Source: an uncultured Prevotellaceae bacterium (lineage in GTDB: Bacteria > Bacteroidota > Bacteroidia > Bacteroidales > Bacteroidaceae). Taken from it: a stretch of 51,936 nucleotides of DNA. This document shows, one piece after another, positions 17,997 to 27,995 of the stretch. The stretch spans positions 1 to 51,936 of the forward strand of contig CACXUV010000004.1 of the NCBI GenBank assembly GCA_902770845.1. The letters run 5' to 3'. Numbering within the stretch: position 1 is the stretch's first letter; each line of letters begins with the position of its first letter. The notes beneath the pieces are model-generated. The model was not told the DNA's origin. It was given only the letters and a program-made list of their open reading frames with translations, and made no database searches. Made by a program: the position numbers and the translations under genes.

Positions 17997-18788
17997 ATGC
18001 AGTTCAGAACCCCCGTCGACATACCCACACCGCCATTCCAGATAGAACCGCTCGAAGAGCTGCTCTTCGTGGGGTCGTGCTTTGCCGACAACATTGGGCA
18101 GCGCTTCCTGGAGGAACGCTTTGCGGCGGTGGTGAACCCACGGGGCACGATGTACAACCCGGCCTCGGTGCTGCACACCATCGAGCTGTGCAGCGCAGCA
18201 CCACGCGTGGCCTTCATCACACTGGGCACCAACCACATCTACAGACTGAAGGCTACGGGAGAGATTGTGGACAACTGCCAGAAGCGCCCTGCCAGCCTCT
18301 TCACTGAGGAAGAACTGAGCATAGAGCAGTGCGAAGCCTGCCTGCAACAGGCCGTCGACGTGCTCAAGGCCCGACGCCCCGACGTGCAGGTGGTGCTGAC
18401 GGTGAGCCCCATACGCTACCAGAAATACGGCTTCCACAAGAGTCAGCTGTCGAAGGCCGTGCTGCTCCTGGCTGCCGACCGCCTGGCAGCCCGCAACAGT
18501 CAGGTGACGTATTTCCCTGCCTACGAGATTGTGGTCGACGAGCTGCGCGACTACCGTTTCTATCGCGACGACATGCTGCACCCCACGCCGCAGGCCGTGG
18601 AATACATCTGGCAGCAGCTGGCCGAACACTATCTTTCGCCTCGCGCCAAGGCTTTCCTGAAGGAGTGGAAGCCCATCAAGGAGGCACTGGGCCACCGCCC
18701 GCTGCACCCCGACAGCCCCGAATACAGGGAGTTTCTGGCCCAGACACGGCAAAAAGAGGCCCAGCTGCTGGCCCGCTACGCCCGATAA
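17997..18788 (+). CDS. GSCFA-domain protein (SGNH/GDSL-like hydrolase fold)
   Basis: A 263-aa protein of the GSCFA family, named for the motif seen here as GSCFA at residues 26-30. Further conserved patches are NPRGTMYNPASV (about 48-59), VLTVSPIRYQK and the C-terminal FYRDDMLHPTPQAVEYIW, whose DxxH resembles the Asp-His pair of SGNH hydrolases. There is no signal peptide, so it is probably cytoplasmic. The substrate is unknown. In Bacteroidales the family often lies just before murF-alr, as here (105-bp gap). Confidence 0.88.
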   Translation: MQFRTPVDIPTPPFQIEPLEELLFVGSCFADNIGQRFLEERFAAVVNPRGTMYNPASVLHTIELCSAAPRVAFITLGTNHIYRLKATGEIVDNCQKRPASLFTEEELSIEQCEACLQQAVDVLKARRPDVQVVLTVSPIRYQKYGFHKSQLSKAVLLLAADRLAARNSQVTYFPAYEIVVDELRDYRFYRDDMLHPTPQAVEYIWQQLAEHYLSPRAKAFLKEWKPIKEALGHRPLHPDSPEYREFLAQTRQKEAQLLARYAR

Positions 18789-18832
18789 GCATTCAAAAAA
18801 GAAGCAAGACACTGTTTTTTTATGCTGTTTTC

Positions 18833-18864
18833 TTGCTAAAATACGTGGAATCTTATTACCTTTG
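18833..18864 (+). promoter_or_regulatory. Promoter for murF-alr (-33 TTG, -7 TACCTTTG)
   Basis: TTG at 18833-18835 and TACCTTTG at 18857-18864 are 21 bp apart, a good match to the Bacteroidetes -33/-7 arrangement. The leader would be about 25 nt. Confidence 0.7.
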
Positions 18865-18893
18865 CACATTGTTTTAAACACCAAGAAGCAAAG

Positions 18894-21371
18894 ATGACAT
18901 ACAGCATTGAAAAGGTGGCGACGCTCATTGGCGCACGCCGCTATGGAGAGGCCGAAGCCACCGTGGGATGGCTGCTGACCGACAGCCGCTCGCTGTGCTT
19001 TCCCGAGCAGACACTTTTCTTCGCCCTGCGCTCGCAGCGCGGCGACGGACACAAATATATCTCCGACCTGTATCAGCGCGGCGTTCGCTCGTTTGTGGTC
19101 GAAACCGTGCCGCAAGACTACGCCCACAGCTTTCCGAAGGCCAACTTCCTGCAGGTGACGTCGTCGCTGGCCGCCCTGCAGCGACTGGCCGAACGCCACC
19201 GCGACGAGTTCTCAATACCCATCGTGGGCATCACCGGCTCTAACGGAAAGACCATGGTGAAGGAGTGGCTCTACCAGCTGTTGCTGCCGTCGGCCAAGAT
19301 CACACGCTCGCCGCGCAGCTACAACTCGCAGATAGGCGTGCCCCTGTCGGTGTGGCTGCTCAACGAAAACTCGCGCGTGGGCCTGTTCGAGGCCGGCATC
19401 AGCATGCCTGGCGAAATGGTGGCCCTGCACGACATCATACAACCCACCATCGGCGTGTTCACCTCGCTGGGCACGGCACATCAGGAGAACTTCCGCTCGC
19501 TCGAAGAGAAGTGCATGGAGAAACTGCAGCTGTTTCACGGCACCGAGGCCATCATCTACCCCAGCGACGACGACACCGTGAGCCGCTGCATCAGGCGGTC
19601 GGGCTACAAAGGCGAGAAGATTGGCTGGAGCCGCACCAACGACAGCGTGGAGTTCAGGGTGCTGAGCACCGACCATCCCGACGCTGAGCAAACAACCCGG
19701 ATTACATATATATATAAAGGTACGCGCGCAAGCTATGCCATTCCTTTCATCGACGAGGCGTCGGTGGAGAACAGCATTACCTGCGCGGCAACGGCACTCT
19801 ACCTGGGCGTGACGCCCGACGAGCTGGCCGAGCGCATGCCACGGCTGGAATCGGTGGCCATGCGCCTGGAGGTGAAACAGGGACAGCACGGGCTGACGCT
19901 GATCAACGACTCGTATAACAACGACGTGAACTCGCTCGACATTGCGCTCGACTTTGCCAACCGCCGCCCCGACGAAAAGGGGCGCAGCCGCACACTCATC
20001 CTGAGCGACATCTACCAAAGCGGCGAAACGCCAGACGAGCTGTACCGCCAGGTGGCAGCCCTCTGCAGCAAGCGGGGCGTCGACAAGCTCATTGGCATTG
20101 GCCAGGAGATTTCGGCAGCGGCGCAAGTCTTCCAACTGAAACAGAAGTTCTTCTTCAACACCGTGGAGGAGTTTCTTGCCAGCGACGCCTTCTTGCAGCT
20201 GCACGACGAGGTGGTGCTGCTGAAAGGGGCACGACGGTTTGGCTTTGAACACATCAGCGAACTGCTGGAACAGAAGGTGCACGAGACCATTCTGGAGGTG
20301 GACCTGACGGCCATGGTGGCCAACCTGAACCACTTTCGCTCCTTCCTGAAACCGGAGACCAAGCTGGTGTGCATGATCAAGGCCGACGGCTACGGCGCCG
20401 GAGCCATCGAGATTGCCAAGACGCTGCAAGACCACCGCGTGGACTATCTGGCCGTGGCGGTGGCCGATGAGGGCGTGGCACTGCGCAAGGCGGGCATCAC
20501 GGCCAACATCATGGTGATGAACCCTGAGATGACGTCGTTCAAGACACTCTTCGACTACGACCTGGAGCCCGAAGTCTACTCGTTCCGACTGATGGACGCG
20601 CTCATACAGGCGGCACGCAAGGAGGGTATCACAGGATGGCCCGTGCACATCAAGCTGGACACGGGCATGCACCGACTGGGCTTTGAACCCGACGAGATAG
20701 ACGAGCTGATAGACCACCTGAAACACCAGCAGGCCATCATTCCGCGCTCGGTGTTCTCGCACTTCGTGGGCTCAGACAGCGACAACTTCGACGCGTTCTC
20801 GGCCCAGCAGTTCGAGACCTTCAAACAGGGCAGCAGCCGCCTGCAGGCGGCCTTCAGCCACAAGATACTGCGCCACATGGACAACTCGGCCGGCATTGAG
20901 CACTTCCCGGAGCGACAAATGGACATGTGCCGACTGGGCATCGGGCTCTACGGCATCGACCCACGCAACAACCAGATACTGAACACCGTGTCGACCCTGA
21001 AGACAACCATCCTGCAAATGCATCCGGTGAAGGCCGGCGACACCGTGGGCTACAGCCGCAAGGGAACGATTGAGCACGACAGCATGATTGCTGCCATACC
21101 CATTGGGTATGCCGACGGACTGAACAGAAAACTGGGAAACAGGCACTGCTACTGCCTGGTGAACGGAAAGAAAGCACCCTACGTGGGCAACATCTGCATG
21201 GATGTGGCCATGATCGACGTGACGGGAATTGACTGCCACGAGGGCGACATGGTAGAAATATTTGGCAAGGAACTGCCCGTGACGGTGCTGAGCGACGTGC
21301 TTGAAACGATTCCCTACGAGGTGCTCACGGGCGTGTCGAATCGCGTGAAGCGCGTCTATTTCCAAGACTAA
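18894..21371 (+). CDS. murF-alr: Bifunctional MurF ligase / alanine racemase fusion
   Basis: An 825-aa cytoplasmic fusion. The N-terminal half (about 1-450) is MurF, which adds D-Ala-D-Ala to the UDP-MurNAc-tripeptide in peptidoglycan synthesis; its ATP loop GSNGKT is at 115-120. The C-terminal half (about 460-825) is alanine racemase, which makes D-Ala. The PLP lysine lies in MIKADGYGAG (Lys496) and the catalytic tyrosine in VGYSRKGT (Tyr720). The fusion couples D-Ala supply to its use and is typical of Bacteroidota. It has its own promoter. Confidence 0.95.
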   Translation: MTYSIEKVATLIGARRYGEAEATVGWLLTDSRSLCFPEQTLFFALRSQRGDGHKYISDLYQRGVRSFVVETVPQDYAHSFPKANFLQVTSSLAALQRLAERHRDEFSIPIVGITGSNGKTMVKEWLYQLLLPSAKITRSPRSYNSQIGVPLSVWLLNENSRVGLFEAGISMPGEMVALHDIIQPTIGVFTSLGTAHQENFRSLEEKCMEKLQLFHGTEAIIYPSDDDTVSRCIRRSGYKGEKIGWSRTNDSVEFRVLSTDHPDAEQTTRITYIYKGTRASYAIPFIDEASVENSITCAATALYLGVTPDELAERMPRLESVAMRLEVKQGQHGLTLINDSYNNDVNSLDIALDFANRRPDEKGRSRTLILSDIYQSGETPDELYRQVAALCSKRGVDKLIGIGQEISAAAQVFQLKQKFFFNTVEEFLASDAFLQLHDEVVLLKGARRFGFEHISELLEQKVHETILEVDLTAMVANLNHFRSFLKPETKLVCMIKADGYGAGAIEIAKTLQDHRVDYLAVAVADEGVALRKAGITANIMVMNPEMTSFKTLFDYDLEPEVYSFRLMDALIQAARKEGITGWPVHIKLDTGMHRLGFEPDEIDELIDHLKHQQAIIPRSVFSHFVGSDSDNFDAFSAQQFETFKQGSSRLQAAFSHKILRHMDNSAGIEHFPERQMDMCRLGIGLYGIDPRNNQILNTVSTLKTTILQMHPVKAGDTVGYSRKGTIEHDSMIAAIPIGYADGLNRKLGNRHCYCLVNGKKAPYVGNICMDVAMIDVTGIDCHEGDMVEIFGKELPVTVLSDVLETIPYEVLTGVSNRVKRVYFQD

Positions 21372-21441
21372 AGCCAGCAGCTGCACGCTACTGGCTTACA
21401 GACAAACATGCCCGCCTGCTCCATGACCATGGGGCAGGCGG
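21371..21441. terminator. Tandem hairpins between convergent murF-alr and STAS genes
   Basis: Two inverted repeats lie between converging genes. AAGCCAG (21371-21377) pairs with CTGGCTT (21391-21397). A strong 13-bp stem joins 21412-21424 to 21429-21441 around a GACC loop, with one G-T wobble. There is no T-run, so this is a candidate bidirectional terminator or mRNA 3' end stabiliser. Confidence 0.4.
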
Positions 21442-21470
21442 CACAATATAAATGCAGAGCGGGGGACGGC

Positions 21471-21779
21471 CTATTTGTTCCTGATTTCGAACAAATTGAA
21501 GAAACCGGTCATCATAAACACTTTCTTAATGTCTTCGTTGACATTCTCGATAATGACCTTTCCACCCTTGGCGGCCGTTTCCTTGCGAAGCGTGAGGAAA
21601 AGACGCAAGCCCGAAGAGCTGATATACTCCAATTTTGTGCAGTCGAGCACAATTTCCTTGTCGGCATTCTCCACCAGCGGAACGATGTCCTGCTGTGCCT
21701 TCACTGCAGAGGGAGTGTCAAGGCGTCCCTCAAGGACGGCTACATAGCCGCCGTTCTGTTCCTGGATTGTAATGTTCAT
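21471..21779 (-). CDS. STAS-domain protein (anti-sigma factor antagonist-like)
   Basis: A 102-aa single-domain STAS protein. The core LDCTKLEYISSSGLRLFLTLRK carries the Ser run where SpoIIAA-type proteins are phosphorylated. The start at 21779 is chosen because the domain begins at once (MNITIQEQNGGYVAVLEGRL). An in-frame codon further upstream would add 20 unrelated residues. No anti-sigma kinase or phosphatase is adjacent, so the partner must be encoded elsewhere. It stands alone between two rightward units. Confidence 0.88.
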   Translation of the reverse strand: MNITIQEQNGGYVAVLEGRLDTPSAVKAQQDIVPLVENADKEIVLDCTKLEYISSSGLRLFLTLRKETAAKGGKVIIENVNEDIKKVFMMTGFFNLFEIRNK

Positions 21780-21860
21780 CGTTGTTTTTAATTCTATCTG
21801 TTTTTGTTTTCCACGCCTGTTTGGCAACGCCACTGTCATTGCCTAACGGCTTAGTGGTTG

Positions 21861-21868
21861 CAAAGATA
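21861..21868 (-). promoter_or_regulatory. -7 promoter element for STAS gene
   Basis: The minus strand reads TATCTTTG (TAnnTTTG), with TTTG 18 bp further upstream (plus-strand CAAA at 21887-21890). The leader would be about 75 nt. Confidence 0.55.
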
Positions 21869-21933
21869 AGAAAAAAACGCGAAACACAAACACAAACGAG
21901 GGGAAATATTACGTTATAGTTCAGTATTTTTTG

Positions 21934-21941
21934 TAACTTTG
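21934..21941 (+). promoter_or_regulatory. -7 promoter element for FAH-porU-porV-ispF operon
   Basis: TAACTTTG matches TAnnTTTG, 31 bp before the ATG at 21973. The small gaps downstream suggest that it drives the four genes to 27888. Confidence 0.6.
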
Positions 21942-21972
21942 CAGCCGTTTTACCTCTTATTCAGAAAACAAG

Positions 21973-22620
21973 ATGAAGATTTTTGCCGTAGGAATGAACT
22001 ACGCTGAGCACAATAAAGAGCTCGCCGACACGTTATATAATAAGGAGCAGAAGGCTCCCGACATGGGTCACGACAGAGAGCCCGTGATATTCACCAAGGC
22101 CGACTCGGCACTGCTGAAGGACCACAAGCCCTTCTTCGTGCCCGACGACATGGGGCAGATTGACTACGAAGCCGAACTGGTGGTGCGCATCTGCCGACTG
22201 GGAAAGTCGGTGCCACAGCGCTTTGCACACCGCTACTACGACGCCGTGACCGTGGGCATCGACTTCACCGCACGCGACATGCAGCGCAAGGCCAGCCAGC
22301 AGGGACTGCCATGGACCATCTGCAAGGGATTCGACGGCAGTGCCGTCATTGGCGACTGGGTGCCGAAGGAACTGCTGCCCGAGGTGCAACAGCTGCGCTT
22401 CAGACTGGACAAGAACGGCAAAACGGTTCAGGAGGGATGGGCTGGCGACATGGTGTTTGGCGTAGACGAGCTCGTGGCCTACGTGTCGCGATTTTTCACC
22501 CTGAAAACGGGCGACCTGCTCTTCACCGGCACACCGGCCGGAGTGGGGCCCGTGGCCATCGACGATCATCTGGAAGGATGGGTCGAAGAGAAGAAAGTGC
22601 TGGACTTTAACTGCAAATAA
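21973..22620 (+). CDS. Fumarylacetoacetate hydrolase (FAH) family protein
   Basis: A 215-aa enzyme of the FAH superfamily, the size of single-domain members that act as acylpyruvate hydrolases or oxaloacetate decarboxylases. Visible motifs are DYEAELVVRI with the metal-binding Glu residues (about 57-66), FTARDMQRKASQQGLPWTICKGFDGSAVIG (about 98-127) and the C-terminal GDLLFTGTPAGVGPV. It is first in the operon, 18 bp ahead of porU. The pairing with secretion genes probably reflects shared transcription rather than shared function. Confidence 0.9.
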   Translation: MKIFAVGMNYAEHNKELADTLYNKEQKAPDMGHDREPVIFTKADSALLKDHKPFFVPDDMGQIDYEAELVVRICRLGKSVPQRFAHRYYDAVTVGIDFTARDMQRKASQQGLPWTICKGFDGSAVIGDWVPKELLPEVQQLRFRLDKNGKTVQEGWAGDMVFGVDELVAYVSRFFTLKTGDLLFTGTPAGVGPVAIDDHLEGWVEEKKVLDFNCK

Positions 22621-22638
22621 GAGATATTCCGACAAGAC

Positions 22639-25600
22639 ATGAAAGAATACATGAAACGATACATCATCATAGCACTGGCCTGCATCGGAGGCTTGTGCAA
22701 CGTGGCTGCGCAGGAGTTTTTCAACCTCACGGCCAGTCAGGTGCACATTGACTCCGTGCTGCCCACATTCACCTATCAGAAGCAACTGGGCACTCATTAT
22801 GCCGACTCCATCTATGAAGTGACGATTGAGTACCCCGAATTTATCGACATGTCGAAGACCGACGTGGCACGGCTGAAGGCCATCACCACGCAACCGCTGC
22901 CCGAGATGCCCGAGATCAGCCAGCAGCTGTCCGTGTCACGGAAGAAGGGCCTGCTCGACGTGTCGTTTGTGCCACTCGTCATGCGCGACGGGAAATGTCA
23001 GAAGCTGGTGAGCTTCCAGCTTGCGGTGAAGGCAAAGGTCATGATGAAAGCGCGCAAGGAAAGCAGCAGCAACGACTCGGTTGAAAACAGCCGATATGCC
23101 AGCCACTCGGTGCTGGCAAGCGGACAGTGGGCCAAGATTCGCGTATCGGAAACGGGCGTCTATCAGCTCACCAACGACCTCATCAGGCAGGCTGGATTCC
23201 GCAATCTGGCCAAAGTGAAGATCTACGGCTACGGCGGCGCGCGCCAGCCCGAATACCTGACCGACGACTACCTGCGCACCACTGACGACCTGCACGAGGT
23301 GCCCACCTATGCCGTGGGCAACCGTCGACTGTTTCATGCCATGGGCCCCGTGAACTGGGAGAAGAACAACAGCACCGTGCGCGTGCGGAACAACTACTCG
23401 CAGTATGGCTACTACTTCCTGACTGAAAGCGACGACGAACCGCTCATGCAAGACAGTGCCGACTTCGTGGCGTCGTTCTACCCGCATCCCAACGACTATC
23501 ACGCCCTGTACGAACCGGAAGAATATGCCTGGTTTCAAGGCGGTCGCAACCTGTACAGCAAAACGCTGCTCAACGACGTGAACGGACTGAGCTGCACACT
23601 GGAATCGCCCAGCACGACAGGCAAAATAACCGTGGCCCTCACCTTCGACAACAAAGGCGATGCCCTTGTGATTGTGAACGACTCGGCCATTGCCGTCATG
23701 TCGACCGCCGCGTCTGACAGGGACGAACACAGCAAGGCGGCACTCACCACAAAGACCTTCAGCCTGGACAACCTGAAAGTGGGAAAGAACAACATCACCA
23801 TCAAACAGGCTTCGGGCGCAACAACCAACATGCGACTGGACTATGTGATGCTGACCTTCCCCACACCCAAGGACATGGTCGATTTGGAATCGAGCTCACT
23901 GCCCGTGCCAGAATATGTCTACAACATTACAAACCAGGACTTGCACAGCCATGGTGCCACCGACATGCTCATCATTGTTCCCACCAGCCAGAAACTGACG
24001 GAACAGGCCGAACGCATCAAGACACTGCACGAAACGAAGGACTCCATGCGGGTGCGCATTCTGCCTGCCGACGAACTCTATAATGAGTTTTCGAGCGGCA
24101 CACCCGATGCCAACGCCTACCGGCGCTACCTGAAAATGCTGTACGACCGCGCCACAACCGAGACCGACATGCCCAGCTATCTGCTGCTGCTGGGCGACTG
24201 TGCATGGGACAACCGCATGCTCACCACCGAATGGCGTGGCGTTTCGCCCGACGACTATCTGCTGTGCTATGAAAGCGAAAACTCGTTCAGCGAGGTGAAA
24301 TGCTACGTGAGCGACGACTACTTCACCCTGCTGGACGACGGCGAGGGCATGCAGGAACAGAGCGCCAGCGCGCTGGAGTTGTCGTCATTCAAAGGCAAGC
24401 CCGACGTGGCTGTGGGCCGACTCACGGCTCGCAACGCCTATGAAGCACAAATCATGATCGACAAGATTGAAAGCTACATGAACAACGAGCACCCGGGGGC
24501 GTGGCAAAACACCATCTGCTTCATGGGCGACGACGGCAACCAGAACATGCACATGGCCGATGCCGAATCGATTGTGAACATCGTGAACAATAATTTTTCG
24601 TCGTATAATATTAAAAAGGTGTACTGGGATGCCTACACAAGGGTGTCTACATCGACGGGCAACGGCTACCCCGACGTGGTGCGAATGCTGAAACAGCAAA
24701 TGAACGACGGCGCACTGATCATGAACTACACCGGACACGGCTCAGCCTACTGTATCTCGCACGAAAAAGTGCTGTGGCGCTCCGACTTCGAGAAGAACGT
24801 GACCAACCACCTGCCACTGTGGGTCACGGCATCGTGCGACATCATGCCCTTCGACGGAATGGACGAGAACATTGGCGAAACGGCCATGCACAACAAGAAC
24901 GGCGGCGCCATTGCATTCTTTGGCACAACGCGCACCGTCTACACCAATCAGAACCGTGTGATCAACCGTGCCTTCATGAAATATGTGCTGGGAACCGACG
25001 AAAACGGAAAGCGAATATCGATTGGAGAAGCCGTGAGACTGGCCAAGAACGAAATGGTGGACCTGGCCAGCGACCTGACAGAAAACAAACTGCAATATTC
25101 CCTGCTGGGCGACCCTGCAATGGTATTGGCAGCCCCCACCATCACGGCAAAGATTGACAGCATCAACGGACAGCACGTTTCTGCTGGCACCAGGCACCTG
25201 ATGGCCGGACAGGAGGTGACCGTGAGCGGACATATTCCTGGCTACGAATCGTTCAACGGCGTGATGACGGCATCGGTGCGCGACGTGGAAGAACAGATTG
25301 TTTGCAAGATGAACAACCTCAGTGAAACAGACACGTCATTCATCTTCAAAGACCGCCCCAGCACCATCTATACAGGCAGCGACAGCGTGCGAAACGGTCG
25401 TTTCTCGTTCACCTTTGCCGTGCCCAAGGACATTCGCTACAGCGACAGTGAAGGACTGATACTGGTCTACGCCGTCAGTAACGACAAGACAATGGAGGCC
25501 CACGGCGAACAAAGCGGATTTGTGATGGGCAGCACGAAGGAAGATGTCAACGACGGCATCGGACCGTCGATCTACTGCTACCTGAACAGCAGCAACTTCA

Positions 25601-26217
25601 CCAACGGCGGCAAGGTGAACGCCACACCATACTTCTTTGCCGAGATAAACGACAAGGACGGTATCAACGCTGCTGGCAGCGGCATCGGTCACGACCTGGA
25701 ACTGATTATCGACGGCGAACTGAACCGCACCTACAACCTGAACAACTACTTTGAATACAGTTTTGGCGACTATCGCAGCGGCACCGTGGGCTACAGCATT
25801 CCCGAACTGGGCAAAGGCACCCACAAACTGCTGTTCAGGGCTTGGGACGTGCTGAACAACTCGTCGACAGCCGAACTCACGTTTGTAGTGGAACCACAAC
25901 TCGAACCTGCCGGCATCACGGTGATCTGCACCAAGAACCCGGCGGCATCGTCGACCTCATTTGTGATCAACCACGACCGTGCCGGAAGCGAAATCGACGT
26001 GACGCTCGAGGTGTTCGACACGTCGGGACGCAAACTGTGGGAACAAACCGAAACAGGAATACCTTCTGGAAACACCTATGTGGTGAACTGGGATCTCAGC
26101 GTGGGCAATGGCAGCCAGTTGCGCACAGGTGTCTACCTATATCGTGTGCTGGTCAGCTCAAATGGCAGTTCGAAAGCCACTCAGGCCAAGAAATTGATTG
26201 TCTTAGGCAATAATTAA
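22639..26217 (+). CDS. porU: Type IX secretion system sortase PorU
   Basis: A 1192-aa surface cysteine protease of the gingipain (C25) type. It cleaves the C-terminal signal from T9SS cargo and attaches the cargo to A-LPS. A signal peptide (to about residue 24) is followed by a beta-rich N-terminal part, and the caspase-like catalytic domain lies at about 420-840. The catalytic His is in NYTGHGS (His700) and the Cys in TASCDIMPFDG (Cys733). The protein ends with its own T9SS-type sorting domain (SGRKLWEQT ... LRTGVYLYRVLVSSNG). An alternative start four codons downstream is possible. The porV gene follows 25 bp later, as in Porphyromonas. Confidence 0.94.
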   Translation: MKEYMKRYIIIALACIGGLCNVAAQEFFNLTASQVHIDSVLPTFTYQKQLGTHYADSIYEVTIEYPEFIDMSKTDVARLKAITTQPLPEMPEISQQLSVSRKKGLLDVSFVPLVMRDGKCQKLVSFQLAVKAKVMMKARKESSSNDSVENSRYASHSVLASGQWAKIRVSETGVYQLTNDLIRQAGFRNLAKVKIYGYGGARQPEYLTDDYLRTTDDLHEVPTYAVGNRRLFHAMGPVNWEKNNSTVRVRNNYSQYGYYFLTESDDEPLMQDSADFVASFYPHPNDYHALYEPEEYAWFQGGRNLYSKTLLNDVNGLSCTLESPSTTGKITVALTFDNKGDALVIVNDSAIAVMSTAASDRDEHSKAALTTKTFSLDNLKVGKNNITIKQASGATTNMRLDYVMLTFPTPKDMVDLESSSLPVPEYVYNITNQDLHSHGATDMLIIVPTSQKLTEQAERIKTLHETKDSMRVRILPADELYNEFSSGTPDANAYRRYLKMLYDRATTETDMPSYLLLLGDCAWDNRMLTTEWRGVSPDDYLLCYESENSFSEVKCYVSDDYFTLLDDGEGMQEQSASALELSSFKGKPDVAVGRLTARNAYEAQIMIDKIESYMNNEHPGAWQNTICFMGDDGNQNMHMADAESIVNIVNNNFSSYNIKKVYWDAYTRVSTSTGNGYPDVVRMLKQQMNDGALIMNYTGHGSAYCISHEKVLWRSDFEKNVTNHLPLWVTASCDIMPFDGMDENIGETAMHNKNGGAIAFFGTTRTVYTNQNRVINRAFMKYVLGTDENGKRISIGEAVRLAKNEMVDLASDLTENKLQYSLLGDPAMVLAAPTITAKIDSINGQHVSAGTRHLMAGQEVTVSGHIPGYESFNGVMTASVRDVEEQIVCKMNNLSETDTSFIFKDRPSTIYTGSDSVRNGRFSFTFAVPKDIRYSDSEGLILVYAVSNDKTMEAHGEQSGFVMGSTKEDVNDGIGPSIYCYLNSSNFTNGGKVNATPYFFAEINDKDGINAAGSGIGHDLELIIDGELNRTYNLNNYFEYSFGDYRSGTVGYSIPELGKGTHKLLFRAWDVLNNSSTAELTFVVEPQLEPAGITVICTKNPAASSTSFVINHDRAGSEIDVTLEVFDTSGRKLWEQTETGIPSGNTYVVNWDLSVGNGSQLRTGVYLYRVLVSSNGSSKATQAKKLIVLGNN

Positions 26218-26242
26218 GCGCAACACGCGTTTATAAATAACG

Positions 26243-27412
26243 ATGAACAAGAAGATAAGAACCGGTCTCACCATCATTGGCCTGCTGCTGGCACTGACAA
26301 CACAAGCCGAGGATGACTACAAGACAACCACATTCAACCCCGTTGAGCATGCCGTCATTTCGCAGACCATTGCTCCCGATGCCCGTGCTGCCGGTATGGG
26401 CGATGTGGGCGCTGCCACCGATCCTGACGTGAACTCGCAGGCTTGGAACCTGGCAAAATATCCGTTCTGCATCAGCCGTGCCGGATTTTCACTGAACTAC
26501 ACGCCGTGGTTGCGCCAACTGGTGAACGACATCGACCTGGCCTACGCTGCCGGCTACTACCGCATTGGCGAGCGCGGTGCCCTGTCTGCCTCGCTGCGCT
26601 ACTTCTCGTTGGGCGAAGTTTATCTGAACGATGGCAGCGACATGACCGTGAAACCATACGAAATGTCGCTCGACGCCGGCTACTCCATGATGCTGAGCGA
26701 AACGTTCTCCTTTGGTGTGGGACTGCGATGGATTTACAGCGACCTGCGCTATGACTACTCGGAAGATTCCAAACCAGCATCGGCTTTTGCAGCCGACATT
26801 GCCTTCTACTACAACAACTACGTGATGCTGGGCAGCCGCGAGTGCCAGTTGGGCCTGGGACTCACTGCCACCAACATTGGTAGTAAGATTTCTTATTATG
26901 GCGATGAAGAAAGCCAGTTCCTGCCTGCCAACCTGCGACTGGGTGCCTCGCTCATGATTCCTGTCGACGAATGGAACCGCTTTTCCATCTCGGCCGATGC
27001 CAACAAATTGCTGGTTCCCACCGTACCCATGCAGGGAGTGGACGAGAGCAACAGTGACTATCAGGACCGCGTACGCCGCGAATACAGCGACATGAGCTCC
27101 ATCAGCGGCATCTTCAAAAGCTTCAACGACGCTCCCGGAGGCTTCAAGGAAGAAATGGAAGAGATTCAATGGAGCGTGGGTGCCGAATATACCTATCATG
27201 ACCAGTTCACGCTTCGCGCCGGTTATCACCATGAATCGGAGTCGAAAGGCAACCGCAAATACTTCACCGTGGGTGGTGGCTTCCGCATGAGCGTGTTTTC
27301 GCTTGACGTGGGCTACGTCATTTCCACAGCCCAGTCGAATCCACTCGACCAAACCCTTCGTTTCACACTGGCCTTCGACATGGACGGCATAAAAGACCTT
27401 TTCCGCAGATGA
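26243..27412 (+). CDS. porV: Type IX secretion system outer-membrane protein PorV
   Basis: A 389-aa FadL/OmpP1-like beta-barrel with a signal peptide (about 1-22). The start FNPVEHAVISQTIAPDARAAGMGDVGAATDPDVNSQAWNLAKY is diagnostic for PorV/LptO. In Porphyromonas, PorV takes cargo from the SprA/Sov translocon and passes it to PorU. It sits between porU and ispF, and its stop codon overlaps the ispF start by 4 bp (ATGA). Confidence 0.94.
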   Translation: MNKKIRTGLTIIGLLLALTTQAEDDYKTTTFNPVEHAVISQTIAPDARAAGMGDVGAATDPDVNSQAWNLAKYPFCISRAGFSLNYTPWLRQLVNDIDLAYAAGYYRIGERGALSASLRYFSLGEVYLNDGSDMTVKPYEMSLDAGYSMMLSETFSFGVGLRWIYSDLRYDYSEDSKPASAFAADIAFYYNNYVMLGSRECQLGLGLTATNIGSKISYYGDEESQFLPANLRLGASLMIPVDEWNRFSISADANKLLVPTVPMQGVDESNSDYQDRVRREYSDMSSISGIFKSFNDAPGGFKEEMEEIQWSVGAEYTYHDQFTLRAGYHHESESKGNRKYFTVGGGFRMSVFSLDVGYVISTAQSNPLDQTLRFTLAFDMDGIKDLFRR

Positions 27413-27888
27413 GAATAGGCTTTGGATTCGATGTACACAAGCTGACAGAAGACCGTGAGCTGTGGATGGGTGGCATACGCATTCCCTTCGAAAAGGGATT
27501 GCTGGGCCACAGCGATGCCGACGTGCTGATTCATGCCATCTGCGACGCACTGCTTGGAGCAGCCAACATGCGCGATATTGGCTATCATTTCCCTGACACG
27601 GCTGCTGAAACCGACGGCATAGACAGTAAAATCATCCTCAAAAAAACCATTGAACTCATTGCCACAAAAGGCTATGAGCTGGGCAATATCGACGCAACCA
27701 TCTGTGCAGAACGGCCTAAGATGAATCCGCACATTCCCCAAATGCAGCAGTGTTTGGCACAAGTCATTGGCTGCGATCCCGACCAAATTTCCATTAAGGC
27801 AACCACAACCGAGCGCCTGGGCTTCACTGGACGTGAGGAAGGTATCTCTGCCTACGCCGTTGCTCTTATTCAAAAGAAGACACACTAA
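27409..27888 (+). CDS. ispF: 2-C-methyl-D-erythritol 2,4-cyclodiphosphate synthase
   Basis: A 159-aa enzyme of the MEP isoprenoid pathway that forms MEcPP with release of CMP. The metal ligands Asp8 and His10 (GFDVHKL) and His42 (DADVLIH) are present, as is the C-terminal TTTERLGFTGREEGISA. The length is normal for the family. It is translationally coupled to porV through a 4-bp overlap. Confidence 0.96.
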   Translation: MRIGFGFDVHKLTEDRELWMGGIRIPFEKGLLGHSDADVLIHAICDALLGAANMRDIGYHFPDTAAETDGIDSKIILKKTIELIATKGYELGNIDATICAERPKMNPHIPQMQQCLAQVIGCDPDQISIKATTTERLGFTGREEGISAYAVALIQKKTH

Positions 27889-27995
27889 CATCTACCTCCT
27901 TTTTGGGGAGACTTTTGCGGACAGTAGATTTAAGCCTCCCCTCCCTAAATTTTGCTTGAGCCCTTTTCTGCTCCCCTAGAGAAGAACCACCGCAC

